NCBI RefSeq assembly: GCF_009725235.1
Contig: NZ_WJFC01000180.1
Coordinates: 1 to 27,527, forward strand
DNA: 27,527 nucleotides
Direction of reading: 5' to 3'
DNA from: Scytonema sp. UIC 10036
GTDB taxonomy: Bacteria; Cyanobacteriota; Cyanobacteriia; Cyanobacteriales; Nostocaceae
Shown: positions 7,498 through 15,642 of the stretch, in pieces
Numbering within the stretch: the stretch's first letter is position 1
How the letters are laid out: each line of letters starts with the position of its first letter
Notes under the pieces: model-generated
Databases searched by the model: none
What the model was told of the DNA's origin: nothing
The model's input: the letters and a program-made list of their open reading frames with translations, nothing else
Made by a program: the position numbers and the translations under genes

Positions 7498-8820
7498 ATG
7501 GTTACCCTCACTCAACCAATCATGCGAATTTTATTCCTGCACCCTAATTTCCCTGCTCAGTTTCGTCACGTGGCTGCGGCTTTGGCTCAAGACAAACGAC
7601 ACCAAGTAGTTTTTGGTACAACCCGTCGTGATGGTCATCTCCCTGGTGTTCAGAAGGTCATTTACACCCCACAACGGGAAGCTCGGCCCGAAACCCATCA
7701 CTACGTCAGACCTTTAGAAAATGCCGTGCTTCAAGGTCAAGCTGTTTATCGCATGGCTGAACAACTCCGTTCGCGGGGGTTTGTTCCGGACGTTGTCTAC
7801 GGTCATTCCGGTTGGGGTCCGACTCTATTAATTAAAGATATTTTCCCAAAAGCTAAATTACTTTGCTATTTTGAATGGTTTTACCACGCTCATGGCTCCG
7901 ATGCTGATTTTGACCCCAATGAACCCCTAAATGCCGACGATGAAGCACGCATTCGGCTGAAAAATGCTCCCATACTGATGGATTTATACAGTTGCGATCG
8001 CGGTCTTTCTCCCACGTATTGGCAAAGGCAACAATTTCCTCTAGAATATCACAGTAAAATCACTGTATGTCATGATGGTATTGATACCAATTTCTTTTCA
8101 CCCAAGCCGGGAGCCAAATTGGTACTACCACATATCAATTTAGACCTGTCTCATGTAGACGAAATTGTGACATATGTGGCAAGGGGCATGGAACCTTATC
8201 GGGGTTTTCCGCAGTTTATAGAGGCGGTTGCTTTACTTCAGGAGCGGCGACCCCAATGTCATGTCGTGATTGTCGGCGAAAACCGAGTGGCATACGGTAA
8301 ATCATTACCAGAGGGCAAAACATACAAAGAGGCGATGCTGGAAAAATATGCCCTCGATCTCAACAGAGTTCATTTTACGGGTTGGTTGCCTTATTCTGAA
8401 TACTTGCAAGTTCTTCAAGCATCTTCAGTACACGTTTATCTGACTCGTCCTTTTGTCTTGTCTTGGTCAATGTTGGAAGTTTTATCTGTAGGGTGCTTGC
8501 TGGTAGCTTCTAACACTGCGCCTGTTACTGAAGTTATCCAAGATGGTATCAACGGTTTGTTGATAAATTTCTTTTCACCACAAGAAATGTGCGATCGCAT
8601 CTGTGAAGCACTCCAGCATCCAGAAAAAATGACAGCTATTCGCGATCGAGCAAGGCAAACCATTCTAGAGCATTATAGCTTGTCGCATTTGTTACCACAG
8701 CACCTACGCTGGATACAGCAACAAGAAGAGAACAACAACCGCAAACAAGTCGTTCATCAGATACGTACAGGGAATGTAAAGACGTCCTCGCGCTCATCTT
8801 TCAAAGGTTTTGCGGTTTAA
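7498..8820 (+). CDS. GT4-type glycosyltransferase
   Basis: Retaining GT-B glycosyltransferase, 440 aa from ATG 7498. The frame is open from 7447, but the first 17 codons look non-coding. GGAG at 7490-7493 favours 7498, and MRILFLHPNFPAQFRH at 7522 is another possible start. The N-terminal Rossmann half carries HPNFPAQFRH and GHSGWGPTLLIKDIFP. The C-terminal half carries YVARGMEPYRGFPQF, HFTGWLPYSEY and the family motif with two Glu (SMLEVLSVGCLLVASNTAPVTEVI), which binds the sugar nucleotide. Related proteins are common in cyanobacterial envelope or exopolysaccharide clusters. Here it lies between two RTX genes, so it may glycosylate a surface product, but substrate and sugar cannot be read from the sequence. 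The basic tail after about residue 415 looks disordered. Confidence 0.9.
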   Translation: MVTLTQPIMRILFLHPNFPAQFRHVAAALAQDKRHQVVFGTTRRDGHLPGVQKVIYTPQREARPETHHYVRPLENAVLQGQAVYRMAEQLRSRGFVPDVVYGHSGWGPTLLIKDIFPKAKLLCYFEWFYHAHGSDADFDPNEPLNADDEARIRLKNAPILMDLYSCDRGLSPTYWQRQQFPLEYHSKITVCHDGIDTNFFSPKPGAKLVLPHINLDLSHVDEIVTYVARGMEPYRGFPQFIEAVALLQERRPQCHVVIVGENRVAYGKSLPEGKTYKEAMLEKYALDLNRVHFTGWLPYSEYLQVLQASSVHVYLTRPFVLSWSMLEVLSVGCLLVASNTAPVTEVIQDGINGLLINFFSPQEMCDRICEALQHPEKMTAIRDRARQTILEHYSLSHLLPQHLRWIQQQEENNNRKQVVHQIRTGNVKTSSRSSFKGFAV

Positions 8821-8916
8821 AAACTCAACAGAATTCATTCGTCAGAATCTCATTCTCCAGAAGCGCAAAGATTCACATCTCTAGTTCACACCAATTAAAT
8901 TTTTTACAGACAAAGT

Positions 8917-10320
8917 ATGGCAGCTTTAAATTTCAGCGCACAAAAATTAGAAGGAAATAATTTTAACCGTCGAGATCTGAACGGCTCAACATTTTTCAAA
9001 GCCGAGTTGTACGGCGTTCAATTTGTTGGAACACAGCTCAGAAGTACTAACTTTGAAGAAGCAAAGCTGTTCAACGTAAATGCATCGGGTGCTATCTTTA
9101 CCCCTAACAGCAATTTTCGTACACCCGCTAATTTTTTCAAAGCAACATTAGAGAATGTCAATCTCAGTGGATCTCAACTACAACGAGCCAATCTGTCACT
9201 GATCGACACGAAATTCATCAACCTGTCTAACGCCAATTTGACCAATGCTAATCTGCGAGAAGCAAATCTCAGTGGCGAACAATCCGGACGACCAAATCTG
9301 AGAGGGGCAAACTTCACTGGAGCCGATTTTTACAAGGCGAAGCTAAAAGCTGCTGACTTAACGGGTGCTACGCTAGTGAATGCTAAGCTGGAAGAGACAG
9401 ATTTCGATTCCACTCTCTTAGTTAATGTCAATGCCACGGGTGCTGATTTTCGATTGGCAAAACTCACAGATTTGAGCATTCAAAACTCTGTCTTTGACCT
9501 AGCTAATTTCAGTGATGTGTCTATAGGTGACGTACAATTGCTGAATTCAGATCGACCAGCGAATGTTAGGTTTCGAGGCGCTAATTTAACCAACTTTCAA
9601 TTAGATGATGCTGTTTTGCCCGGTTCTGATTTTAGTCCTTATAGACATACTGATGGCAGTGTGACGGTTACAAACCTGACTGGAGCCAAACTAGCTGACA
9701 GCGATTTCAGAGGATCGAATTTCACCAATGCCAACTTGACAAATGCGGATCTGTCTAACAGCGACTTCACTGGTGCTACTTTCGTCGGAGCAAATCTTAC
9801 AGGTGTGAACCCAGATGGTGCCATGATTGGTCTTACAGTTGGAACTTCTGGTGACGATACCCTAAGCGAAACAGATGCGCGAGATAACATCTTCGGAAAT
9901 GAGGGCAATGATAACCTCAGTGGTTTGGGAGGGAACGATTATCTAGACGGAGGTATCGGCAATGATACCCTACTTGGTGGCGGTGGAAATGACATCCTTA
10001 TGGGTGGTGTTGGCAATGACGTACTCAATGGGGGTGCTGGTCGCGATACAATTATCTACACCAAAGGCGATGGCCAAGACCGAGTTAATGGATTTGTAGT
10101 AGGAACAGGAGGAGATTTCCTGTCCTTTAAAGGCATTGCAGCCATTGATGTGCGTGTAGTTAACGGTAGTACCCAGTTCCAAGTTGGAGATGGCATCGCT
10201 GGAAACTCAGGCTTTGGAGGAGGGGCAGTGTTAATCACCCTTGCCAATACCCGCTTTAGCCAAGCCAATATCAGCACCAATATTACTGATTCAAGTAACA
10301 CAACTTTCCTGTTTTCCTAA
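8917..10320 (+). CDS. Pentapeptide-repeat protein fused to an RTX calcium-binding domain
   Basis: Protein of 467 aa with two repeat architectures in tandem. Residues about 10-305 are pentapeptide repeats of the A(D/N)LxX type (NLTNANLREANL; GANFTGADFYKAKLKAADLT), which fold as a quadrilateral beta-helix. Residues about 309-380 are RTX nonapeptides (GGNDYLDGGIGNDTLLGG and following). A beta-sandwich-like tail (GDFLSFKGIAAIDVRVVNG to the end) finishes in NTTFLFS, like an RTX export signal. No signal peptide is visible. Both repeat types are frequent in cyanobacteria, but this pairing is less usual. It shares strand and locus with the upstream RTX protein and glycosyltransferase, suggesting secretion and a surface role. 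There is no strong Shine-Dalgarno sequence before the ATG. Confidence 0.92.
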   Translation: MAALNFSAQKLEGNNFNRRDLNGSTFFKAELYGVQFVGTQLRSTNFEEAKLFNVNASGAIFTPNSNFRTPANFFKATLENVNLSGSQLQRANLSLIDTKFINLSNANLTNANLREANLSGEQSGRPNLRGANFTGADFYKAKLKAADLTGATLVNAKLEETDFDSTLLVNVNATGADFRLAKLTDLSIQNSVFDLANFSDVSIGDVQLLNSDRPANVRFRGANLTNFQLDDAVLPGSDFSPYRHTDGSVTVTNLTGAKLADSDFRGSNFTNANLTNADLSNSDFTGATFVGANLTGVNPDGAMIGLTVGTSGDDTLSETDARDNIFGNEGNDNLSGLGGNDYLDGGIGNDTLLGGGGNDILMGGVGNDVLNGGAGRDTIIYTKGDGQDRVNGFVVGTGGDFLSFKGIAAIDVRVVNGSTQFQVGDGIAGNSGFGGGAVLITLANTRFSQANISTNITDSSNTTFLFS

Positions 10321-10355
10321 CTGATATCAAATTCGGTTAAACACCCATAACACAC

Positions 10356-10428
10356 GTAGGTTGGGTTGAGGAACGAAACCCAACACCAATTCTCGCTTGT
10401 GTTGGATTTCTCCACGGGTTTGCCCAAC
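10356..10428. repeat. Interspersed palindromic repeat (GTAGGTTGGGTTGAGG family), solo copy
   Basis: It begins GTAGGTTGGGTTGAGGAACG, followed by AAACCCAAC, which pairs back with GTTGGGTT. A diverged second hairpin follows and ends GGGTTTGCCCAAC. The same core recurs at 13501-13529, 19817-19883 and, in a different arrangement, 23424-23570. This copy lacks the ATTTATAAAGTAAA terminal repeats found at 19779-19927. Confidence 0.8.
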
Positions 10429-10934
10429 AAGCGTTAACAACAGTTAACAAAAAATCTAGTTAAATCAGTAAGAATCTACTCAATTAGGTGATATGATTTC
10501 TGTCGAGTTGACTTGAAAAAGTTCCGTGCTAAAAGATTTTCAGGTCAAGCGTTGCAAGAATCGATTAAGCAAGCTTTTTTAGAGTAGGAAAAATCGGTGA
10601 CTTTTACCGTAATTCGGGAACGCTTTTAGCTCGTGTTTAACCAAATACTAAATTTGAGAAGCAGATATCTCAAGTTTTGACCCTATACGGATTGTAGGTT
10701 TGTCCAATGACCTTGTTTGGGAGGGTACTGCACTCGTAAACGGATACTAAAAATCTTACCAAAAGGTAAAAGACAGTAATTAGAGGAGAGTCAAGGCAAG
10801 TCTCCCAACACATACCTTCTAGCTGGCTGACGAGATCAGATACGTGTAGGTTTAGTGAATCCGTTGATAAATCTGATGATAAGTCATCACCCGAACTTGA
10901 TATGACTTCCTTCAACCTAAAATTATCAATTTTT

Positions 10935-10986
10935 GTAGGTAGGGCGACGCCGCACAAAGCGCTTTGTACGGCATCGCCCTACCTAC
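10935..10986 (-). terminator. 52-base near-perfect palindrome directly after ilvC
   Basis: Two 26-base arms starting GTAGGTAGGGCGA meet with no spacer at CAAAGC/GCTTTG. The only two differences between the arms give C:A mismatches on the plus strand but U:G pairs in minus-strand RNA, the ilvC direction. The stem would therefore be continuous in the ilvC transcript, starting 12 bases after its stop codon. It belongs to an interspersed family, with a weaker 52-base copy at 17230-17281. It can act as a terminator or 3' stabiliser. No strong U-run follows. Confidence 0.6.
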
Positions 10987-10998
10987 GTCTTTAGACGT

Positions 10999-11997
<999 letters not shown>

Positions 11998-12053
11998 TTA
12001 ACTTCTCCAGTCAGCAAGCATCATCTTGATTGCAAACTTGTTATTGTACCGGA

Positions 12054-12926
12054 TTATGATGCCGTTTCTCGATCAATTCTTTGAACTTCATCATTAGATA
12101 ATATTACATCAACAGCACGGACTGAATCTTCAATGCTGGAAACCTTGCTAGCACCGGGAATTGGTAAAATACAAGGTGATTTGGAACGCAACCAAGCTAA
12201 AACAATACAGTAAACCGATACACCTTTTTCTTTTGCTATTTTGGCAATCGTGGGAAAATCAGCCAATCCCTGGTGACGGCGGCTACCGCCAAAGGGACTC
12301 CAAGGTAAAAATGTCAAGCTTTCTTGTTCGCAATATTCCAAAACTCCGTCAAACTCTGGTTGACGATACCAAGGATTGTATTGGTTTTGCACGGAGACAA
12401 CATCGACTATATCCCGCGCTCGCTTGATTTGTTCGACGGAAAAGTTAGAAACTCCTACAAACCGAATCATACCCGCATCCACTGCTTTTTTTGCTGGTGC
12501 AAGAGATTCCTCAATGGTGTAATTTGGATCGGGAGCGTGGTATTGCCAAACATCAATAGGTTTTTCTCCTCCCAATGCCTCAAAGCTGATACGGATAGTT
12601 TCCTCTAAGTGCTTGGGTTCCCCGTTGCGAGTCCAGTTGCCATTGGGACGCATCAAACCGCCTTTGGTGGCAATGATAACGCGATCGCGTTCCCCTTTAT
12701 AAGTTTGCAATGCTTGGTGAATCAATCGTTCGCTGTGGTGCTTGTCTGATTCGTCTTTACAGTAGGAATCAGCCGTATCAATGAACGTAATACCTAAATC
12801 TAAGGCGCGATGGATAACGTCTATAGATTCTGACTCTGGAGGACGACTGCTGAGTGACATTGGCATAGCCCCCAAACCAATGGCACTGACAGACACACCT
12901 GTTTTTCCTAGCTGTTTTGTTTCCAT
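12054..12926 (-). CDS. Aldo/keto reductase
   Basis: NAD(P)H-dependent oxidoreductase of the AKR superfamily, 290 aa, (beta/alpha)8 barrel. The start METKQLGKTGVSVSAIGLGA is typical. The catalytic tetrad is visible as D50 (FIDTADSY), Y55, K88 (IIATKGG) and H130 (DVWQYHAPD). The stretch RFVGVSNFS and the C-terminal LPIPGASKVSSIEDSVRA cofactor region are also conserved. It most resembles the stress-type or general AKR families acting on small aldehydes or ketones, but the substrate is not predictable. It is 59 bases upstream of ilvC on the same strand and could be co-transcribed, with no evident pathway link. Confidence 0.95.
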   Translation of the reverse strand: METKQLGKTGVSVSAIGLGAMPMSLSSRPPESESIDVIHRALDLGITFIDTADSYCKDESDKHHSERLIHQALQTYKGERDRVIIATKGGLMRPNGNWTRNGEPKHLEETIRISFEALGGEKPIDVWQYHAPDPNYTIEESLAPAKKAVDAGMIRFVGVSNFSVEQIKRARDIVDVVSVQNQYNPWYRQPEFDGVLEYCEQESLTFLPWSPFGGSRRHQGLADFPTIAKIAKEKGVSVYCIVLAWLRSKSPCILPIPGASKVSSIEDSVRAVDVILSNDEVQRIDRETAS

Positions 12927-12985
12927 GTTGCTCGATCTAGATTACAGTGTTATTCATTTGAAATGATAGCTAATGTGAGTTTAAT

Positions 12986-13020
12986 ACCTACCTTTGCGAT
13001 TTATAATCGCTAAGGCAGGT
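12986..13020 (-). repeat. 35-base hairpin between the aldo/keto reductase and antitoxin genes
   Basis: Arms of 16 bases (ACCTACCTTTGCGATT and AATCGCTAAGGCAGGT) with two mismatches enclose a TAT loop. The innermost GCGATT/AATCGC is perfect. It lies 21 bases beyond the antitoxin stop on the minus strand. A second tight palindrome, GGGGGAACCCCC, occupies 13030-13041. It may be a 3' end structure or a short interspersed repeat. Confidence 0.5.
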
Positions 13021-13041
13021 GCTACAACGGGGGGAACCCCC

Positions 13042-13359
13042 TTAAATCATGACGCTATCCAATCCCCGTTTCTGAACTATGTGCAGCAGCTTAAGGGCTG
13101 TACCCGTAGGGCGCTTTTGTCCAATTTCCCACTTTTGAACAGTTGATAGACTTACATTCAAAGCTGCAGCAAACACCGCTTGGCTAACACGGGCTGATTC
13201 ACGGATTTGCTTAATTTGCATAGGTTCTAGCGGTTCAATTGGCGGCAAGCACAGTCGGTCAAATTCGCGCAATGTGATTCGATCCATCACGCCAGCCTTA
13301 TATAGTCCGTTAGCCGTTTCGTGAACAGCTTCAAGAATCGCTGATTTCGTCTTCCGCAT
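13042..13359 (-). CDS. XRE-family HigA-like antitoxin/transcriptional regulator
   Basis: DNA-binding protein of 105 aa. The N-terminal part (1-45, MRKTKSAILEAVHETANGLY, then ITLREFDRLCLPPIEPL) and the XRE helix-turn-helix (48-98: IKQIRESARVSQAVFAAALN, then STVQKWEIGQKRPTGTALKLL) match antitoxins of RelE/HigB-type type II modules (HigA-2/NadS-like), which bind their own promoter and neutralise the toxin. The toxin gene normally sits immediately upstream and often overlaps. Here no intact toxin is found on either side. A short possible toxin tail overlaps the start (13331-13393), and a MITE-like element begins at 13412. The antitoxin therefore looks orphaned. It could still act as a stand-alone repressor or protect against related toxins. 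Confidence 0.88.
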   Translation of the reverse strand: MRKTKSAILEAVHETANGLYKAGVMDRITLREFDRLCLPPIEPLEPMQIKQIRESARVSQAVFAAALNVSLSTVQKWEIGQKRPTGTALKLLHIVQKRGLDSVMI

Positions 13360-13393
13360 CGCAATTTACCTCTATCCATTCATCTTTTATGTT
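13331..13393 (-). pseudogene. Possible C-terminal remnant of a RelE/HigB-type toxin
   Basis: In another frame of the minus strand, overlapping the antitoxin start by 29 bases, 20 codons read ...KDEWIEVNCDAEDEISDS then TGA. An in-frame stop (13396-13394) closes the frame upstream. Toxin genes paired with this antitoxin type usually end in such an overlap, and the residues look protein-like. A MITE copy starts 16 bases beyond the upstream stop. I infer that most of the toxin was lost, but the fragment is too short to prove homology. Confidence 0.35.
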
Positions 13394-13411
13394 TCACTGA
13401 TAAATAGACTG

Positions 13412-13566
13412 AGAGGTCATTTATAAAGTAAATCTTAAATCGCCAAATGGTATTGTGTATGCTGGGTTGGCTCAAGTGACGCCCAATAATTCAATTAAAT
13501 GTTGGGTTTCGTTCCTCAACCCAACCTACTATTACATCTATCACAAGTATTATATTATAAATGTAT
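13412..13566. mobile_element. MITE-like element, copy A (one degenerate end)
   Basis: The left end AGAGGTCATTTATAAAGTAA and the following bases to CGCCAAAT (13440-13448) match base for base the reverse complement of the right end of the copy at 19779-19927. The middle carries a TAATTCAATTAAATG centre and GTTGGGTTTCGTTCCTCAAC (13501-13520). The right terminal repeat is decayed, with only TTATATTATAAATG near 13549-13562 recalling it. There is no coding capacity. It fills the space between the antitoxin and the next gene, whose ribosome binding site starts about 13 bases after the element. Confidence 0.75.
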
Positions 13567-13591
13567 AATTTATATTTTAGGAGGATACTAA

Positions 13592-14338
13592 ATGAATCAA
13601 AATCGTAATAAAACTTCAGAAAATAAACCTCCCAATAACAGTTTTCAAAAAATACTGTTTATTTTGGGTTTTTTAGTTATTCTCGTAGTTTTTGTAGGTG
13701 GTGTTTCAACAACTTTAGTCATTTTAAATTGGAAGAAAATTTTCGGTGATATTTCACTGATGCCCAATGTCAACCCATTGCCCACAGTAAGTTCATCTCC
13801 AACCCCATTATCCACAGTCTTACCATCACCTTCTCCCTCTTCCCCAATAGCAGAAAGTTCGCCTTCTCCATCCCCTACAGAAAGTTCATTGCCTTCTCCA
13901 TCCTCAGCACCTGAAATAACTTCTCCAATTAGTGCGATCGAACAACAAGACATTTCCTTTGAACTTTTAGGCTGTCAAAAATCAACTACAGATACAGTAG
14001 CACAGAGGGTACAGTGTTATCTCAACATCATAAGTACCCGAGAAAACGCTAGAGTTTCTTTATATTCTAATTCTAACGAATTTAGGAGAACTAGAATATT
14101 TGATACAGGAAATGAAACTCTTGCAACACAAATTGAATTTGGTAGTAGTACGGGACTGGATAGTGTAAGTAAAAACTTGATTAAAGATGTTGCTTTGAAA
14201 GCAATTTTTTCCTTTGACAAAGTTACAACAGAAGTTAACAAAATAGAAGTCTTAGAAATCAGTTCTTACCTCGAAAGTTCTTACTACCAAGGTGATATTA
14301 AAATTGAGTTTCGCAATGTTCCTTTGTCCAATCGTTAA
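13592..14338 (+). CDS. Membrane-anchored protein with Pro/Ser-rich linker and extracytoplasmic domain
   Basis: Protein of 248 aa with an ideal ribosome binding site (AGGAGG, 13579-13584, seven bases before the ATG). A cytosolic N-terminus of about 20 residues is followed by one membrane helix (about 21-46, ILFILGFLVILVVFVGGVST). A long low-complexity linker of Ser/Pro/Thr (about 60-115, with PSPSPS-like runs) leads to a C-terminal domain (about 120-245) beginning ISFELLGCQKS, with Cys128 and Cys142, and ending IKIEFRNVPL. The domain resembles the all-beta modules found C-terminal in many cyanobacterial membrane proteins (DUF4352-like), but I cannot name it with certainty. The topology suggests a periplasmic sensor or binding domain on a spacer. 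Function unknown. Confidence 0.8.
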   Translation: MNQNRNKTSENKPPNNSFQKILFILGFLVILVVFVGGVSTTLVILNWKKIFGDISLMPNVNPLPTVSSSPTPLSTVLPSPSPSSPIAESSPSPSPTESSLPSPSSAPEITSPISAIEQQDISFELLGCQKSTTDTVAQRVQCYLNIISTRENARVSLYSNSNEFRRTRIFDTGNETLATQIEFGSSTGLDSVSKNLIKDVALKAIFSFDKVTTEVNKIEVLEISSYLESSYYQGDIKIEFRNVPLSNR

Positions 14339-14492
14339 TGATGAAATACTCATCCCGCCTATTCTGTAGAACAGGTTGTGAGCACCTTCCCATCAGAGAA
14401 AGTAAGATTCCTGCTGTTTCACATTCTGCAACAATACCAGACACGAATTTTTGAGTCAGCCATACTGAGTTAATCCATACTATGGTTAGCTC

Positions 14493-15419
14493 ATGAATAA
14501 TTCCTTGTATAAACCAATACGAAAACCGATATTAATTTTGAGTGTGCTAGCGGGAGGAATCATTTTTACTGGCTGTGCTTCTGCACCCCAAATGAGCGGA
14601 GGCGCACCCCCAGGTAATGCGCCACTTCAAGAAGAAGCCCCCGCTAATGAAGTGAGTACTGACTCATCGGCTACAGCCCAGGCAGCGCAGGTACCCAGTT
14701 CTCGCCCACAACTTATTAAAAAAGCATCTATGACAATCGTTGTAGATTCTGTAGGTAAGAGTTTAGAAACTGTCTCCCAACTGATCGACAAGCAACAGGG
14801 AGATTTGATTGGATTGGAAGAACAACAGCCGAGAGTTGGATATACCCGCCATAGAGCAACAATCCAAATGCGAGTTCCTCAGAACTCGTTAGAACTTACC
14901 TTAGATGAGTTAGCCAAGTTAGGCACTGTAGAAAATCGTACCATTACTGCTGAAGATGTGGGTAACCAGATTGTTGATATTCAAGCGAGGTTAAATAATC
15001 TGCGGAAAACAGAAACTAACTTGCAAAAAATTATGGACAAAGCTGGTTCTGTCAGAGATGTCTTAAGCGTGGCTAAAGAACTCAACAATGTCCGAGAGTC
15101 TATAGAGCGAATTGATGCTCAGCTAAAAAACTTACAAAATCAAGTTGCTTATTCTACAATTACTTTAAATTTAGAAGCAGCAGTTTCTGCCAATGCAACG
15201 CAACCGGCGTTTGGTTCGCAAGTACAAGAAGCTTGGAATAATTCTACTCACTCTTTGGGAGAATTTACTGTTGGTTTGCTGAAGTTGGGGATTTGGTTGC
15301 TTGTCTACAGTCCCTATTTATTGGTTCTGGTAGCTGCTGGCTATGGTTTGATTTGCTGGAAACGCAATTCCCAACGTTTGGTACAGACACCAGACAGTTC
15401 TCAGCCAGATCGAAGATAA
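14493..15419 (+). CDS. DUF4349-type lipoprotein with C-terminal membrane helix
   Basis: Envelope protein of 308 aa. The N-terminus (KPILILSVLAGGIIFTGCAS) looks like a lipoprotein signal with Cys28 as the lipidated residue, although Phe at -3 is not ideal. A polar linker (30-70) precedes a DUF4349-like domain (about 72-230: LIKKASMTIVVDSVGKSLE, VGYTRHRATIQMRVP, TVENRTITAEDVGNQIVDIQ). This domain includes a helical hairpin or coiled coil (KTETNLQKIMDKAGSVRDVL, ELNNVRESIERIDAQLKNLQ). A C-terminal membrane helix (about 262-290, LLKLGIWLLVYSPYLLVLVA) is followed by KRNS. The family is of unknown function and envelope-located. It follows the Pro/Ser-linker protein by 154 bases on the same strand. 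Confidence 0.88.
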   Translation: MNNSLYKPIRKPILILSVLAGGIIFTGCASAPQMSGGAPPGNAPLQEEAPANEVSTDSSATAQAAQVPSSRPQLIKKASMTIVVDSVGKSLETVSQLIDKQQGDLIGLEEQQPRVGYTRHRATIQMRVPQNSLELTLDELAKLGTVENRTITAEDVGNQIVDIQARLNNLRKTETNLQKIMDKAGSVRDVLSVAKELNNVRESIERIDAQLKNLQNQVAYSTITLNLEAAVSANATQPAFGSQVQEAWNNSTHSLGEFTVGLLKLGIWLLVYSPYLLVLVAAGYGLICWKRNSQRLVQTPDSSQPDRR

Positions 15420-15425
15420 TGAGTA

Positions 15426-15517
15426 CAGGAGAGACAAATAGTAAATTGAAAATTAAAAATTAAAATTTGCTATTGTGCAGCTAACATTTTTAATTAAAAA
15501 TTAAAGAATCTCTCCTG
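15426..15517. repeat. Inverted repeat between the DUF4349-like and SagB genes
   Basis: CAGGAGAGA (15426-15434) is matched by TCTCTCCTG (15509-15517). The 74 bases between are very AT-rich, with AATTAAAAATT-type units near both ends, so a long imperfect stem is possible. It may be a terminator for the lipoprotein gene or a decayed repeat. Confidence 0.35.
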
Positions 15518-15642
15518 ATTGTTCTTTGAGTCGATTATTTTCTTGTTACCTTCCCTCTTCGCTCCTCATTTGTACTCATTAAGACTAAATGATGAGCCTC
15601 TAGAATGCCAAGATATGTAGCAGAAGCATATTTATACACCTT

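Larger units (their letters stand above)
10321..10998. other. Long intergenic region between convergent genes, repeat-rich
   Basis: This 678-base gap lies between the pentapeptide/RTX gene and ilvC, which converge on it. It holds an interspersed repeat at 10356-10428 and a 52-base palindrome at 10935-10986. The stretch 10440-10930 is AT-rich and has no convincing gene. A reading frame at 10670-10957 on the minus strand starts inside the palindrome and looks spurious. The plus-strand frame at about 10506-10589 (ending QALQESIKQAFLE) is protein-like but short and lacks a start, so it may be a gene remnant. Confidence 0.5.

Noticed and set aside
10670..10957. 95-codon frame on the minus strand after ilvC
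   Set aside because: It begins inside the 52-base palindrome, shows no domain and has no ribosome binding site.
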